Assembly: GCA_023313575.1 (NCBI GenBank)
Contig: JAJTTP010000007.1
Coordinates: 992,001 to 1,056,000 of the forward strand
Length of the DNA: 64,000 nt
Direction: 5' to 3'
From: Eutypella sp. D-1
Taxonomy: Eukaryota > Ascomycota > Sordariomycetes > Xylariales > Diatrypaceae
Part shown: positions 11,263-24,859 of the stretch, one piece after another
How positions within the stretch are numbered: the first letter of the stretch is position 1
Layout of the letters: each line of letters starts with the position of its first letter
Program-made: the position numbers and the translations under genes
Notes under the pieces: generated by a model
What the model was told of the DNA's origin: nothing
Seen by the model: the letters and a program-made list of their open reading frames with translations, nothing else
The model's database searches: none

Positions 11263-14200
11263 GCGGCATTGCGTCCGGACATTCGTCGCGGCTGCTACGC
11301 GACGTTCCCACACTACTAGACAAGGGCGGGCGTCGCTACCGGTCCAGCCGGCCTGGACTGGGCGGTCTTCCCCCACGCAATCCATTCGCAAAGGATTTGC
11401 TCGAATGGTTACCACATCGTCATGATTTGACCTACTGTTGTTTTCGTGGATTCTATACGTCCCGCGCCACCTTTGCACGCCTGGGGGGCATCGATATGTA
11501 CGATGACATGATCATGATACTCGGGTCTACCGACGGCCTTCACGACGGTTATACTTACGACTCTCGCTACATTTTCCTTTCGGTCTGGAATAGGAATTGG
11601 GGCTGGGGCTTTGGACTAGGCTGGAATGCACATGGTCTGCTGCGCCCCCGCACGATGTTATATGAGACAAAGGACAACCGCACAGGTCGGCCGAACCCAT
11701 CTCTCGGGTGGCCGCGACTTCGGCCGGGGCCACGTCCGGAATACACACCCCCGTCCCGGGAAATACTTCAGCTCAGAACGATCAAAAGCCCACGGCCCTC
11801 CCGGCACGCGGGGGTTTTTCTCATCCCCCCTCTGACGACGTGTTATTCCTTTTCGTGCTGTCGGGAAACGCGTTTCATTACTTCCTAACTTGGGTTATGG
11901 TTTGGATCTTGGGGCGAAATGGGGTTCCAGAGAGGCCCTAACGCGCTGTGTGTCGGGGATGTTGCCGCAACGCCCCTGGAACGCTCTACGCGGCCGATGG
12001 TCCTAACACCATTGCGTTTGGTTGAGCTGATGGAACAATTTCGGTACATTCTTTCACTCGGGATGTGGACGGTGCACCCGGTCTTCAGCAAGGGGTCTGC
12101 CGATGCATCTTCACTCCCCTGGGTGAATTCATGGTATGGTATAGCAGGGATGGGGTAGGGCGGGAGAGTGACTAAGGGAGGAAGGGGCGCTTATGCGGTC
12201 GGTTGCCGCTGTCAGCCAGACGAAGTATTTACTCGTCGCGCGATGAAGGATCAACGACGTCGTATCGTCTGCGTCGTTGACAACTCCACACATCGGACAG
12301 CCGACATGACAAACAACTATTTAGAAGAAGAAAAAAAAAGACGAAAAACATACATAAGAGCCTCATAGGTTCGGGGATCTTGGTGGATTAGGCTTTCTCT
12401 CATCTCCGGAGCTCATGTAACTAGGTTATCACTTTCTACATACACATACACACATAGGTATATATATATATCCCATATCGCTTCGCGCGCACACTCACCC
12501 ACGGTCCAAAATATCAAGCCACGGATATTAGTTCGTCTTATCTCACTCTACTACTTGACCTGGCGGACACGTGACGCCGATCACATCTCCAACAACCCCC
12601 TTTCAACCCCTTCAACTAGTCTAAGGGGGCAGGCAGACCGGCTCGTCAGACCAAGACCAAGTCCAGGACCAAGGCCAAAGCATCGGGCCGGAACGGAACG
12701 GAACGGAACAGCCCGAGACTTCTTTTTCCTCATTATGCTGCCACCACCACCACCACCCACCACTAAACTTACCTACCTACTACTTAGTTAGGCATTTGAA
12801 TAGCGTAGTCACGTAGTACCAAAGCAGGGCCGTGCGGGGGAGGTCATCCAATCGAGGAGATCGCCAACCCTCTCTCCCAGAACCATAAGCGTGGAGATCC
12901 CCGCTCTGCGCCTCCAGCTTTGTCACACGCGGGACTGGAGTTACAGCGCGCGGGGGGGAGCGGTTTTATCGTCGAAGTAAGCCGTTAATCAATGTCCAGT
13001 ATACATACTTGTGCCGGCATTTTTTATTACTGTTTGGGTACAGTACTACGGAGTCTGCCCTGGATAGGTACTATGTAACTCGTCCATCTCGGACTCGGGG
13101 AAGCCAAGCAAATGCCCTCGAGGCTAGCCAGTTTGCTAAATCCAATCTAGACCAGAAGACGCCACAATGTATATAGATAGGCAGATAAATCCAGGGCCGA
13201 GGCCCTGGAATCTGAAATAACTAGTAACTAAGTAGTCCTTGACTACCTGCTTTACACGACATGCAGGTATTGTGCGATGCGGGTTCGCTGACCATCGATA
13301 TATCTGCCCTCCTAACGTGTAGTCGTATGGGGAAGGTAGGGGGATGCGCTGCTGTTGTTGAGAAGGAGTGTGTTTGAAATGAGGGCGAAAAACGTAACAT
13401 TGGGATCGGTGCACCGGTCTCGCACGGGTTGGCTATATCGCCTCCAAGCAAGCTACCGTGGTCGCCGACCGTCGCGGGATGTTTCCCTCATCCCCCACCC
13501 CTGATTGCGCCGTCGTGATCCGTCGGGGAGAGAGGGAAAGGAAACCGGAATAGTTGATAGATGACAGATGTCCAATGCCTACCTACCTACTCTACTATAT
13601 GTAATATGTATATGCTCATTTGTTGGACGAACTGCCTAATACCCAAAGAGCCCCCCGGGGGTTCCTGGGATTTCCCGATGACTTGCATAGAGGGGGGAGG
13701 GGTTTTACATAGAGGGCCGGATCTGTGGCGGGCTGTCTGTCGTATTGCATAATCTATGCATGTCCGCACATAGTAATAATGTAGGCCGCCCTCCATCTGG
13801 CCTTGCCCCCCCGGCTAGACTTGACATTTCCTAGATCTTGAGTTTCATTTTGGAACCTGTGCCGTGCCGCCGCGGGCAGACGGCTAGGCCAAACTCTGCA
13901 CGGCAGGGGCAGCGTGCACCCCCGCGCCGCGTCAAAAGACGGTCTCGTCTAGATGGGATATACCGCGAGATTGATGGGAAAAGATAGATAGAGAGATAGA
14001 GAGATAGAGAGATTTCCAACTACGGTAGACAGGCGCGGGAAACGCGGGCCAGAGATGATGTCTCATAGTAATCAGAGAGCCCCGGGGTGGGTGTGACAAG
14101 AAGCTTGTTTGGCTTCCTAATCCTTCCTCCTTCCTTGTATCTTTTTTTTTTCCCTTTCTCTTCCCTTGCCTTTCTTTATCTGCGACGGCGCGAACGAATG

Positions 14201-17200
14201 AAACGGACGGGTCGAGCGAGTGGCGATTCCGGGAAAGGCCCCTTACCTTGGGACTTACTTTTGTAACCTACCTTGCATCTAGTTTACATACGAGTTCGTT
14301 CTTAACATGTGTACGCATGTTAACTCCGTAGAGAGAAGCCGGATCCAGGGGATGAGGTAGAGTAGAGCAGATTCGGTGGACAATTGTAGTTGTGCGACAA
14401 TAGCTGGTTTAACCGTTTTCATCTCTGATTTTGTCTGTATCTATCCCATGTCGTAGGTAGACACTTCATGAATAAGAACAGCAACACAACCGGCCGCCGC
14501 CACATCCTCCTACGAAGCTAAATGGGAAGAAGAATCTTGTCCAGAAGTCTGGACTTCCAGCTGATACTTACCCAGCGGGTGAATCCTCCTCCCTGCGGGT
14601 CGGGCTGGCAACCTCACGGTAAGGGGGATTGCGGCTGGAGATCACCCGGAGTTTTGCGTCGACCAAAAAAATAAAAAAAATAAAATAAAAAAAGCTTTTT
14701 TCTTTTCTTCGCTCCTTCGGATGCGAATGACGGGATGGACTTAACTCCTGATCTCGGAGACGAGAGGGAGGGACATCAACATCATTAATAAGTTATGAAA
14801 ACGGCGTCGTCAGCCCCGTGTTCTCGCCGCAAAGCGCCGTTAAAAGCGCGACGGCGATCAGCTATATCCGACGATGGGCTCAGCGCCCTGACCTTCTCGT
14901 ATCGGACTGGATGGTCGGGATAACTCCGTTACATATGTAATGTATGTAGTCTCTAAATTTGTAAGAACCACCACCAACGCACTACTCAGTTTGCGTAGCC
15001 CCGAGTACATACTGTAGGTTAACCTGACTTGCCTGACTAGCGTGGATAAATGCGCCCCCATCCCTTATTGGCGCGAGTCGCTATAAAGCCCGTCTGGCTG
15101 GGTCCCCGAGGCCAAGTAAAAACCCGCCCGCAGCCCCCTCCCCATCGCCCCGGCCGTCCCGAAGAGGGCCCATCTAGAGCTCTAGGCTTCTTGTAGGTAG
15201 GGAAGGTGGGAGGAGGAGAAATTCGCCTCAGCCCTCGCCTCGTGAGTGCTTACCCGGAGGGGGGGAAAAGGCTCAGCTGCCTTAAAGTAACTAATATGCG
15301 CTGTTCGCCAAGCCTTTTGGAGTAGGGCAAGGTCTCGGAAGCGCTGCAATGTAGGCGGTTTTTAATGTCTTGTGGTGATGAGCCTGTCATGTCATGTTCG
15401 ACGTGCATGGATACCTCTTGGGAGGAGGAGGAGAGACCTCGGCGCGGTTTGCACCGTTGCTGACCCGAGCTTGTGCCAATCGCTAAATCGAAGTTACATC
15501 ATGACCACACCACCCGATCCGGGGGGGGGCCATATCTTGTCTCGTTGGCAATTAATTATTAGTGAGCTGGTTAGTGCGGGTTTCTGTTTGTTCCTTTGTC
15601 GTTAGGTAGTCCACAGTGTTATATACTACATACATACGTAAAGTAAAGTACGCAAGCGGCGGCTTCCATCTGACCCTTCCATGCACGGTCCTTGTAGCGT
15701 GAGCAAGGGCTGGCTGAGTGAGGGCTGTTAAAGTGACACCTAACTAAGGCTTATCGTATCCGTCGCCTACCTACCTACTTAGGTACTCGAGTAGGGAAGA
15801 GGACGGGGAAGGGCTCGCGGAGGATCGCTTACAGTGGCAGCGCCCTGCGACAACGCCTGGCCTTGAATAATTCATCTCAACCTTGAACCCTGGAAGGCTT
15901 CCTGCGGTAAGAAGGTCCGCTTAGCTACTTGCTTACTTAACCACTTAAGTAGATAACGTATGTAGTCTTAGAACAACTATCTAAGTCGCTCGCTCACCCG
16001 GACTGGTTGGTATGCTGTATACTGCTTCACAGGCAGGCATGTTACAGGCACAGGTGGTTAGCTACAGGCGCAGGCACGCAGCGGCACATTGCCTGCTTAC
16101 ATGTAAGTATGTTACACATAAGTTCCGTGGTTAGAGACGTCCACGTTGCACAGGTCTTGATCACGACATCACATCTGGGAAGGGGTGGTGGGTGGCAAAG
16201 GGGGGGGGGGGAGGGAGATTTGATCTCGGCTCGTTCGCGAATAGGATGTCCGGGGCGCCCTATAATAGTCAGTTATCTAACCTTAGGTACATGACTGGAT
16301 GAAGAGGCGCTATGGTTTTAGTTGGGCGGCGGTTGGTTGGCGTATTCCCGCCAGGAACTAAATCATTCTAGCCGACCGACCGACCGGGCTTTTCTCAGCA
16401 AGTGAGATAGATCTCCCGATTAGCTGTTACCTCCGTGATTACTCAACGTCGGCGGTTGTTACCTATGTACCTACATAGTGGTTAGTTAGTAGTGGTAGTG
16501 GTGGTAGTAGGATTAGTTGTATGATGGAGGAGGATTCGGACATTCTCGACTCGATCAGTAAGCAATGTTTGTCAGCTCTCTTATGAAGCTATTCGACTAT
16601 CTACGTAGTTCGTCGCAATCCGCCTGACATCCTAAGGACAGCGGGGGCAACGGGGGGGGACAATGCACGCCAGCAGGACACAACTTTGACTTCCTGACAT
16701 TCCGATGTTCTGCTAGCAAGTGGATTATAGTTTGCAACATACAACGCCCCCTCCCCCCCCCTATGGCAGCATGGTTTTATAGAAGATCGCCAACCGGTAT
16801 ATTTTCGATATATGATTCGGTCAACGCAGAGGATTCCCTATGTAAGCTTGGCGAGGTTGGGATGGAATGACGATAATGTACGGAGTAAGATTGAAAGAGC
16901 CAATAGCAAACATAACTTAGGTATACCTATAACAGCCGCTGCCTCTAGCCTCTATGTAGCCCGGGATCTTCAAGGTTGCGCTGATAACGGGCCGCGGAGT
17001 GCTTGCTTGCTTGCGACAAACTCGGATGCTAGCCAGTAGTAGCTACTACTCTAGGTAGTTATTGACCTGTGGGGGTACTTGAACTATATCTCTACCCCCC
17101 CGGAATCGTACAGTTCGGTGTTTATATCGATGTACTTACGCCGGGTGTAAGCTAGGTATCCTTAGTTACTTAGGAATATTCCACATAATGTCATAACCCC

Positions 17201-18246
17201 ATAACGTAGCCTAACCTTATACCCGACCTCGCATACTCTATATCCACTATTGCGCTATTACTTAGGTACCTACGTAGGTAAAGTGCGATAGGTTGCAGGC
17301 TGTCCTCATACTACCTACTTAGTATCTATCCATTTGTTGAATCATTCGACCCCGTCAGTCTGTCCTGTCAACCCGGCAGCTCGTCTTGCAGCACATTACT
17401 CCGCGGCTACAACTTCTTATAACTTCTTTTAATGTCAAGAACCTTGGAAGTACGGAGTACAGAAATCCCTGGGATGTTCAGGGATGTTCATGGATGTCCA
17501 CTTACGAGATGCACCTACTCCGTACGTACAAGTATGTACCTAAGTATGTTTCTAAGTTGAAGGCATCTTGACCATCCGCATCTCTAGAAATAAATCTAAA
17601 AGAAAGTCGTATCTATCTTCATGTCTTCACTTGTATTGATAGATAACCTATGCAGATCTACCTAGGCTGTGTGGCCAATCGCCTTATTCCAGGCGGGTTG
17701 ATTCCAGATGACAGCTTCTTCCAGGCCTACTAAGTAGGTACGGAGTACTGTCGGGCAGGTTAGCCTCGTCTTTGGCCCGTAACCATAGGTACAACCGGTA
17801 CAACCTAGATTGCTGGACTCAATCAATAAACCCACTCAAAGCCACCCACACTACCTGACTACTATACTACCTACGGCTCCCACACACCACACCTGCTTAG
17901 AGGTACCTTTTAGTTACTAAGTATACCTGGACAGCCTATTTCGTACCCTCCTAGGGCTTTCTTCTCTCGCCCCCCCCCCAAGGATTTCAAGGGTTCGTTG
18001 ACTACCTCCAAGTACATTCTAAGGAACTATCCAACAACACCATCACACACACACAAATAACTCTCAAACTTCTTACACACTCACACTCAATAACATATAC
18101 ACAAAATTACACACCGATTATATACACCTGATACACTCTATTGTCCCCCTCGTTCCCCTCCCTTACTACTCTCGAATTTCGAATTTATATCCCATATATC
18201 TGTCCCATGTATTTGAAGAAATGGCGAAACACATGATCCCTCCGCG
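11263..18246. other. long gene-free stretch upstream of MED12
   Basis: About 7 kb with no supportable gene on either strand. Simple sequences include a GGAAC repeat near 12690-12708, an AGAT/AGAG tract at about 13982-14011 and an A/T tract at about 14664-14698. Near-identical 10-mers GGGATGTTCA occur at 17471-17499. The 9-mer TACGGAGTA or its complement occurs at 16879, 17451, 17516 and 17739. CA-rich DNA at about 18035-18115 directly upstream of MED12 looks like its leader or promoter. A non-coding RNA or heavily decayed mobile DNA cannot be excluded. Confidence 0.5.
13982..14011. repeat. GATA/GAGA simple repeat
   Basis: Tandem AGATAGAGAG-type units in intergenic DNA. This is a microsatellite with no coding role seen. 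Confidence 0.7.
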
Positions 18247-21200
18247 ATGACCTCTCGACCCTCTTTGGGCGTCTCACAGCGACAGCCTCAGCCCCAGCCT
18301 CAACGATCTTTAAGCGGCAGCGGCTCTGGGCTGTCGCAGAGACCTACGCATCAACAGCAACGATCTCTTTCTCAACAATACCTTCCTCAGTCCCCCGTTC
18401 GTCGATCCGATACTTATAATACCGATCAATCTCCCGATGTCTCCGATTTGTCACAGAACCGATATCCCCCTGCGCCCAGGAGAGGAGGTTCTAAGCTTAA
18501 GCTTGAGTTGGTGAATGATGGGATCGATCATGCCGGCTTTAGTGAATCCCCGCAGACCCTCGATCCTCTTTCCGGTAGCAAGGTCTTTACCCCTTCGCGC
18601 ATCATGCCAAATATGTCCGATACCTCTGATGTCGGCGATGTGAGCCCTCTTCCCTCGAGATCCTTTACTAGCGCCGATGTCGATTCTACCCCCCTGCCCA
18701 TGCCACCTCGCCGCGCACGATTTCTCATGCCTCCCTCACGACCTCAACGGGAGACTTCCAACTCGAGCGCCTCCGCGACTGTCGTAAAGAAGGATGCTCG
18801 CCCGAAGGCCTTCGCCCTCGAGCCTCCCTCCGCTGCGCCGCGATATTCCAACATGGGCAAGCAGCAGGAGCCCTCGAGTAAGACTATAATGAACTCCGGC
18901 CCTCGAGGCGTCTGCGCTGACTTGAATAAAGGGTTTGCCGATTTCTACCCCTGGACCGGTGGACATCCCGAAGATCAGTTCTCCGATACCATTATCCGCC
19001 ACGGCTTCTTTGACAAGGGAAACGGCCAGTCTAGTCAGGATTCTCAGTCTGCGAGGTCACCATTGCTTCCGGCGCTCAAGCATAAGAGTGGCCTACATAC
19101 CTTATCTACCGTCTTTGCCACCATATTAAACCAAAGGAAACTTAGTGGGCAGATCACCTCCGCCTCTACCTTCAAACCCCCTCCTCGAGTTACTCTTACA
19201 GATACCAAGCGAGAGGTGTGGCTCAAGGATCTCGCAAACCCCAGCATCTCGCTTCGTCGACTCAGTCGCACTATCCCGCACGGTATCCGAGGCAGGGTTC
19301 TGCTTGACCAGTGTCTTAACAAGAACGTACCGACCGACCGTGCTGTGTGGCTTGCAAAATGCGTGGGCGCAAATGAGATTAGGGCGTTTAAAAGAAAGGG
19401 AGTTAACGGCACGTTTGTTATGGGCGGAGAGACTAAGTGGATTCGAGACTGGACCGCAAATGTCGAGCAGTTTGTCGAAACTGTGTCAAACTCGTTCAGC
19501 GACGACGACTGGAAGGCCAAAGTCACATATGCGTAAGCACCTAACACACATATACCCGTGACCGCAAGGGAGGCCCCCACGCTAACCATCTACAGAATTC
19601 GTCTGGCAACTCATCTCTACGCAGAGCACCTAATCGACCGCGACCATTACATGGACTGGCTTGTTGCGGGTTTGGAGAACTCGAACCATGCCAAACTGCC
19701 CATGTGGCTCCTGATCGTTCAGATATACTGGAAAGATCTACTCAAACTCAGGAGGCACGGAAGGCGACTAGTCTCTGCCATACTTAACCACCACACTTTA
19801 GTAAGTCAATCTCAGACCATTCCATATCCTAAGGACATCAGCTTACCTTGGATTGTTTAGATTCATAATCATCCCGATAAAGACATCCTACAACCCTTAT
19901 CAACGCAATTATGCGCTCTCGTTAAATCTCTCATTCTAGCAAGCCCGGAATGCTTCGTCCAACCCACAGCCTGGGCCAAAAACCGAGACGCCCTGGCTGC
20001 CTCGTTAGCACACGAGGACGCATCCGTATCGAACCTGTTACAAAACCTCGGCTCACGTAATGACTATTTCACTGGTTCGAGCGTGAGGACGCAACCTGCG
20101 ATGCGGAGTTCCCTGGTGAAAGCGCTTGATGAACTGCTTCGGATACAGGATCGCGACAATATGCCGACACAACTATGGAAGATCAGCGAAAGGGCAGCAG
20201 ACTTGTGGAAGATCAGTGATGACAAGGCAGGCTTGATTCGTACCGTTCTTGAATGGTGTACGTCTTCACATCGGCCAGGCGTGATGAAGATTTATGTGGC
20301 GACGACGATATTCCGCTCATGGTCCACGTTCGATATCGATATCACCGACACAATACTCGACTTCCTAGACACTGACCCGCTTTACGAAGTATCAAGGAAG
20401 CGTCTGGTTTATCACCTCGTTTCGGAGCTTGTCAGGTCTGGCCACTACTCGGTCCCGCGTTATTTACAGTGGCTCATTGCCCGAGGCGGCCTATATGATT
20501 CCTCCGAAACGGACCCCGAAGGGCCCTGCTTGAAGAGACTTCTCGTGGAACTCCCAGTACAGTCACTTTCCAGCTCCATGAAAAGCCTCAGGGACACCCT
20601 GCTTCGGAGGGTGTCGTATTTGGTGGAACACGAGGCCGCCGACATCGAAACGGCGATGAAGCGCATTAAGCATTCACTGGGCGTCCGTCTGGAGGACAAT
20701 GAAGTTATTCAGTGGAAAAAGCCTATGAGTATCACGAAATTGGCCCAGCGGATCAAACTAAGTAGCCATGCTCTTCAGTCCGAGATTTGTTCTTGGCTAG
20801 TCAATGATCTAGTATGGTCCCTGAACACAAACTTCCAGCTAACAAAAGAGAGTCTTGAACTCTCTACTACTAAATTCGAGTCATTGCGAACATTACTGGA
20901 AGCCGCGGAAGACTTCACGATGCTTGAGCAGTTCTTGAAACTCGTCTCACGAAGTTCGAATGCGGATGTTCTTGGCCATTGTGCCGATACGATCAGCCTA
21001 CATCTACCCATCTTCGCCGCTACCGGGGCAGCGCGATCACTCTTTCAGTGTCTATATGATCGATTGAAGGTACTCGGCGAAGAGCAAGGACTCGGGGTTC
21101 GTCCATTACTCGCATCCCTTGCCAACCTTGCGCCGCGCCTTCCTGATTGCAAGGATATAGCTACTCAACTTGTCAACGAACTAGCTCGAACGGATCGTAC

Positions 21201-23196
21201 CAACGCAGTGGACGCGTCTTCTCCTCTGTCCGACAACATGGCGGTACAACTTCAAGACGATGAGACCGAGCTTAATGAGCAGTTAGAAAAGCTCGCTAGC
21301 TTCACCAGCGCCGATCGGCCTACTATGGAACGGTTATTTTCGGCTATCGTCCGCAGGTACGAATCGTGCTGGAGGAAGCCAGATGAGCGGCAAAGACCAT
21401 ACTGCATGCTACTCACACGTTTGCGTGTGTTCGACAATCAGTATTTTGATATGATGATGGGAGCCTGGGTTCAACGCATCCGAAAGTTGACGGACCGGCC
21501 TCCGATCGCCCAAGTCCTGCCGCTTTTTATCAGTTTCGGGTGCTTGTCCCTCACCCTCGTGTTTCAAACCGCTGCAAGAACACAGGCGCAAGCCAACCAA
21601 CCACAGTCGGGTGTCGTCAGCGTTGCTACCATATACATGCAGGAGCTGCTCAAGATGCTCATGGTGCCGCTCACATCAACACCGGTCATGACTCCGGAAG
21701 ATTGCTACAAGTTTCGCATTGCCCAAGAAAAAGCACGCCTCTACCACAACAAGGAAGTAATGCTTCTCATAAGATGGGCATTGGCGGAATATTCTGCTTC
21801 CCGCAATAATATGCAGGCGTCCATTCCCCAACCCCTCGAAGAGAACGATACGATCGACCGACTTCTCGAGCTTCTCAGAGACTTGGTTCTCGTCGACTCG
21901 GACGCTGCGTGTCAAACGCTGTCGCTCAAAGCCCCTGACCCTAAACTGGCGGCGCTGATCGAACAACTTACCACCAAATTACTCGTTCCCCACGGCGGAG
22001 GCGGTCAAAAGTCCTTTGAACAAGTTCTCGAGTTAGCAAACGAGTTCACATTGCCATTCTGCCAGGTCAAGCTGTCTTTGAACTTGGCAAATGACGATGC
22101 GAGCGGATCCGAAGGGGCAGAGAGACTCCAGTCGCAGCTAGAACAGTTGTCGAAAGCGATGGACAATGCCATCGACGCCAACAACGTCATGTGGACAGGC
22201 ATGCTTTCCCGCATGTCGCCCGAGATCACGCAGCACCTGAGGAGCCGAGCAGAGAACCGGTTTCTCGGACTCCTCCCTTCACTCAGGAATCGGCCTACCG
22301 CCGAAGCTGCCGACAATGTGCTCGACGATGATTTCAAGATGGCGGAAAACCTACTAACGGTTATCGACTCCACTATTCGAGGCACATCGACACCGAAGCC
22401 AGTGCCGTTCTCCAGCGCCATGGTCGACAAACTCTCGGACATATGGGAAATAATGGCTTCTCCCAACGTCGAACATGCCGCCCTGCAGGCGGACGTACTC
22501 GCACGCTGGTTGCCCCTCGTCCTCTCATACGTGGCGCTACTAGCCTCGACCAACATCGCAAGCCCCGCCGATACGTCAACTTCCGGCGCCGCTGCCACCG
22601 CTAACAAAGCAGTTAGTAGCGGTACCGGCGGCGAGATGCGCGGACGCGTGCTGCTCGTGCTCGCGGGCCTAGTCCAAGAGTTGGATGGGCAGTGCTACTA
22701 TCCGCCCTCGGAACCCACATCCATCACGACGAACTGCAACCCGCACCCGAACCCAGGCCCGAATCTAGACCAGAAGCAACAGCAGCGGCAGCTCGGCGAG
22801 CGCGCCTTCGACATAGCGCTCCTCCTCGCGGACGGCCTCCCCGAGGACGCGCGCCAGCTATGCGTGCGCGCCGTCAAGGACGCGACTTCGGACCCGCGCC
22901 TGCGCTACCTGTTCAGTTTCGAGCGGCCGCCCGCGGCGGAGGGCCTGCTGATGCTCGCGCACCGCGACGGCGTCGGTAACAATAGGGCCGGGGCAGGGCC
23001 CGGGGGCGATCGCCGCCCTACCCCCATGACGGGCATGGCGATGGGCTCCGCCGGCACCGGCGGCATAGCGGCGGCGCCTGAGAGGCTATCGCCCTTCCTT
23101 TTCCGCCGCTGGGAGATACTCAGCGAACCTACCCCCAATGTCGGCGAGAACGATACTAGTCTTAGCCTCACGCTATTCGACGCGCGGAAGATCTGA
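18247..23196 (+). CDS. MED12: Mediator complex subunit 12 (Srb8)
   Basis: Subunit of the CDK8 kinase module of Mediator, a nuclear regulator of RNA polymerase II transcription. Exons 18247-19532, 19596-19800 and 19861-23196 join in frame to 1608 residues, the size usual for filamentous ascomycetes. Both introns are GT..AG (63 and 60 nt); the first has CTAAC before the acceptor. The N-terminus is Gln/Ser/Pro-rich and disordered. The conserved motif around ADFYPWTGGHPED lies at about 231-243. The Med12 domain follows at about 310-375 (KREVWLKDLANPSISLRRLS; IPHGIRGRVLLDQ). The following block with MDWLVAGLENS and PMWLLIVQIYW is the typical Srb8 continuation. The long third exon is helical, and its last part (Gly-rich linkers, LSPFLFRRWEIL) is the usual C-terminus. 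The start is the first ATG after a CA-rich leader. Confidence 0.93.
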
Positions 23197-24859
23197 TATT
23201 GGTAAACCACGTGGAGCGAAACGGGGTTATACCAAGAAAGACAACTCACTTAAGCTCATTTATTTATTCACTTATTGACGAGGGATCAGGATAGGAGAGG
23301 TTTCTAGGAGGGAAGAAGTTGGCTGGTTCTTTTTTGAAAGATGGAGGAGGGTACATTATCAGCCACACATCGTGAGCGTAACGAACATCGACGCCATCAT
23401 CATTCTCGTCATCATCATATTATCTCTTTTGTTTTTCTTTTTATTGTTATCGAGCTTCCCCGGTTAGTTAGGGGGTTGCTCTCTTCGTCTTATACTCGAT
23501 CTTGCTTCTACTTCTTCTACTTCTATCACATACTTGGGTTGAGGGGCGCTTGTATCATAGCAGCAAAAATCATATGGAATTTGTTTTTTTTTTTTTTTTT
23601 TTTGGCTTTTTTCATGGCGAGGGCGAAGCGAAGCGAGGCATGGGTACGGGTAACAGGTATGGTTTGTTATATGGTTTACTCCTTTTTTTTTACTTCTCAA
23701 CGGTTATGGTTATGGTTACGGTTATGGCATATGGCATATGGCATGGCATGGCATTAGCAAACGGCATTTCTGTTTTGCGGGCGTGGCGTGATGTGGATTG
23801 GTTGTGGATTATCTGGATTCTCGTTAACTTACTATTAACTTGAGTAGTTGAGGTTAGGTAGCTAGCTAGCTAGCCGGCTGTCTATCTATCTGTCTGTCTG
23901 TACCAGGGTAACTTGCTGCTCGAAAATACAAATCATACATTTTCATCTACCCTATCCTACTCGTACGTGTCTTGTCTCTTGTTAGACTTCAGCGCTTGGG
24001 ATGTTTAGCGGAGGTAGAAGAAGGGTGGGTGGTGTGTGGTAGGTAGATGGAATGAACGATGAATGGACGCCTGAATTGTGGTACGTAGCCAGCCGCCCGT
24101 AGAAACAAATGTAACCTAAGGAAGGGTGTGTGCCTCTTATCGTATTCTGCAGGGAATGAAAGTCGTTCTACTGTATAATGGCTACTTCTTAGACTCAACG
24201 ACGAAAGATTTTGTTCATTTTACTATCCATGATTATACTGTTTATTTATGAGCTTAGGGTCCTGGGGAGAAAAGACCTAGTAAGGTACGTAGGGAAGAGG
24301 GGAGAGGGTAGGTCTTTCCATACTATATAGCCGCCCCCCCCCCCAACGCCGTCTTGATACCTCTTACCCCTTTCGAAATGCTTGGTTGAGCATTCTTCCC
24401 CATAGGCACCTACCTACTATACTAATATGGACTTGCTTCTTCCTCCGCGCCTGGCGAGAAAGAGCGACTGTGGTTGTCAGATCGCGCAACCAACCTCCTG
24501 GGATAAACTGGGTTCATCAACTTCGCCGTGTCATGAAACACCTGAATGAACCCTCTCCCCAAACAGCCTCAATTTCTTCGCCTACCTATTTTTCAAAATC
24601 TTTCACTCGCTTAAGACTCATATTTAGGGGGGAAGCGTCCGACGGTATAAATATCTTCCTATTTGAGTATAGGTATTATCTCATACTTAGGGATCTCTAC
24701 CTCTTAAACCTTCGGCCACGTCGTGTAAACACGAACTCTGATAACACATACTCGAAGGAGGGGAGAGCCGAGCCTTTCTAACAGTGGTATATCTACCCAT
24801 ATACCTACTTACCTACCTCTTACAGTAGCTTTATTGTTTGTTCACCTCCTACCGACGAT
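23197..24859. other. intergenic
   Basis: 3' flank of MED12 and upstream DNA of the next plus-strand gene. Simple sequences include T20 (23584-23603), GGTTAT/GGCAT repeats (about 23703-23755), TAGC repeat (23861-23874), TCTA/TCTG repeat (about 23880-23900) and a C11 run (24334-24344). No gene is seen. Confidence 0.6.
23703..23755. repeat. GGTTAT / GGCAT imperfect tandem repeat
   Basis: Consecutive GGTTAT units pass into GGCATAT and GGCAT units. This is simple-sequence DNA downstream of MED12. Confidence 0.7.
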
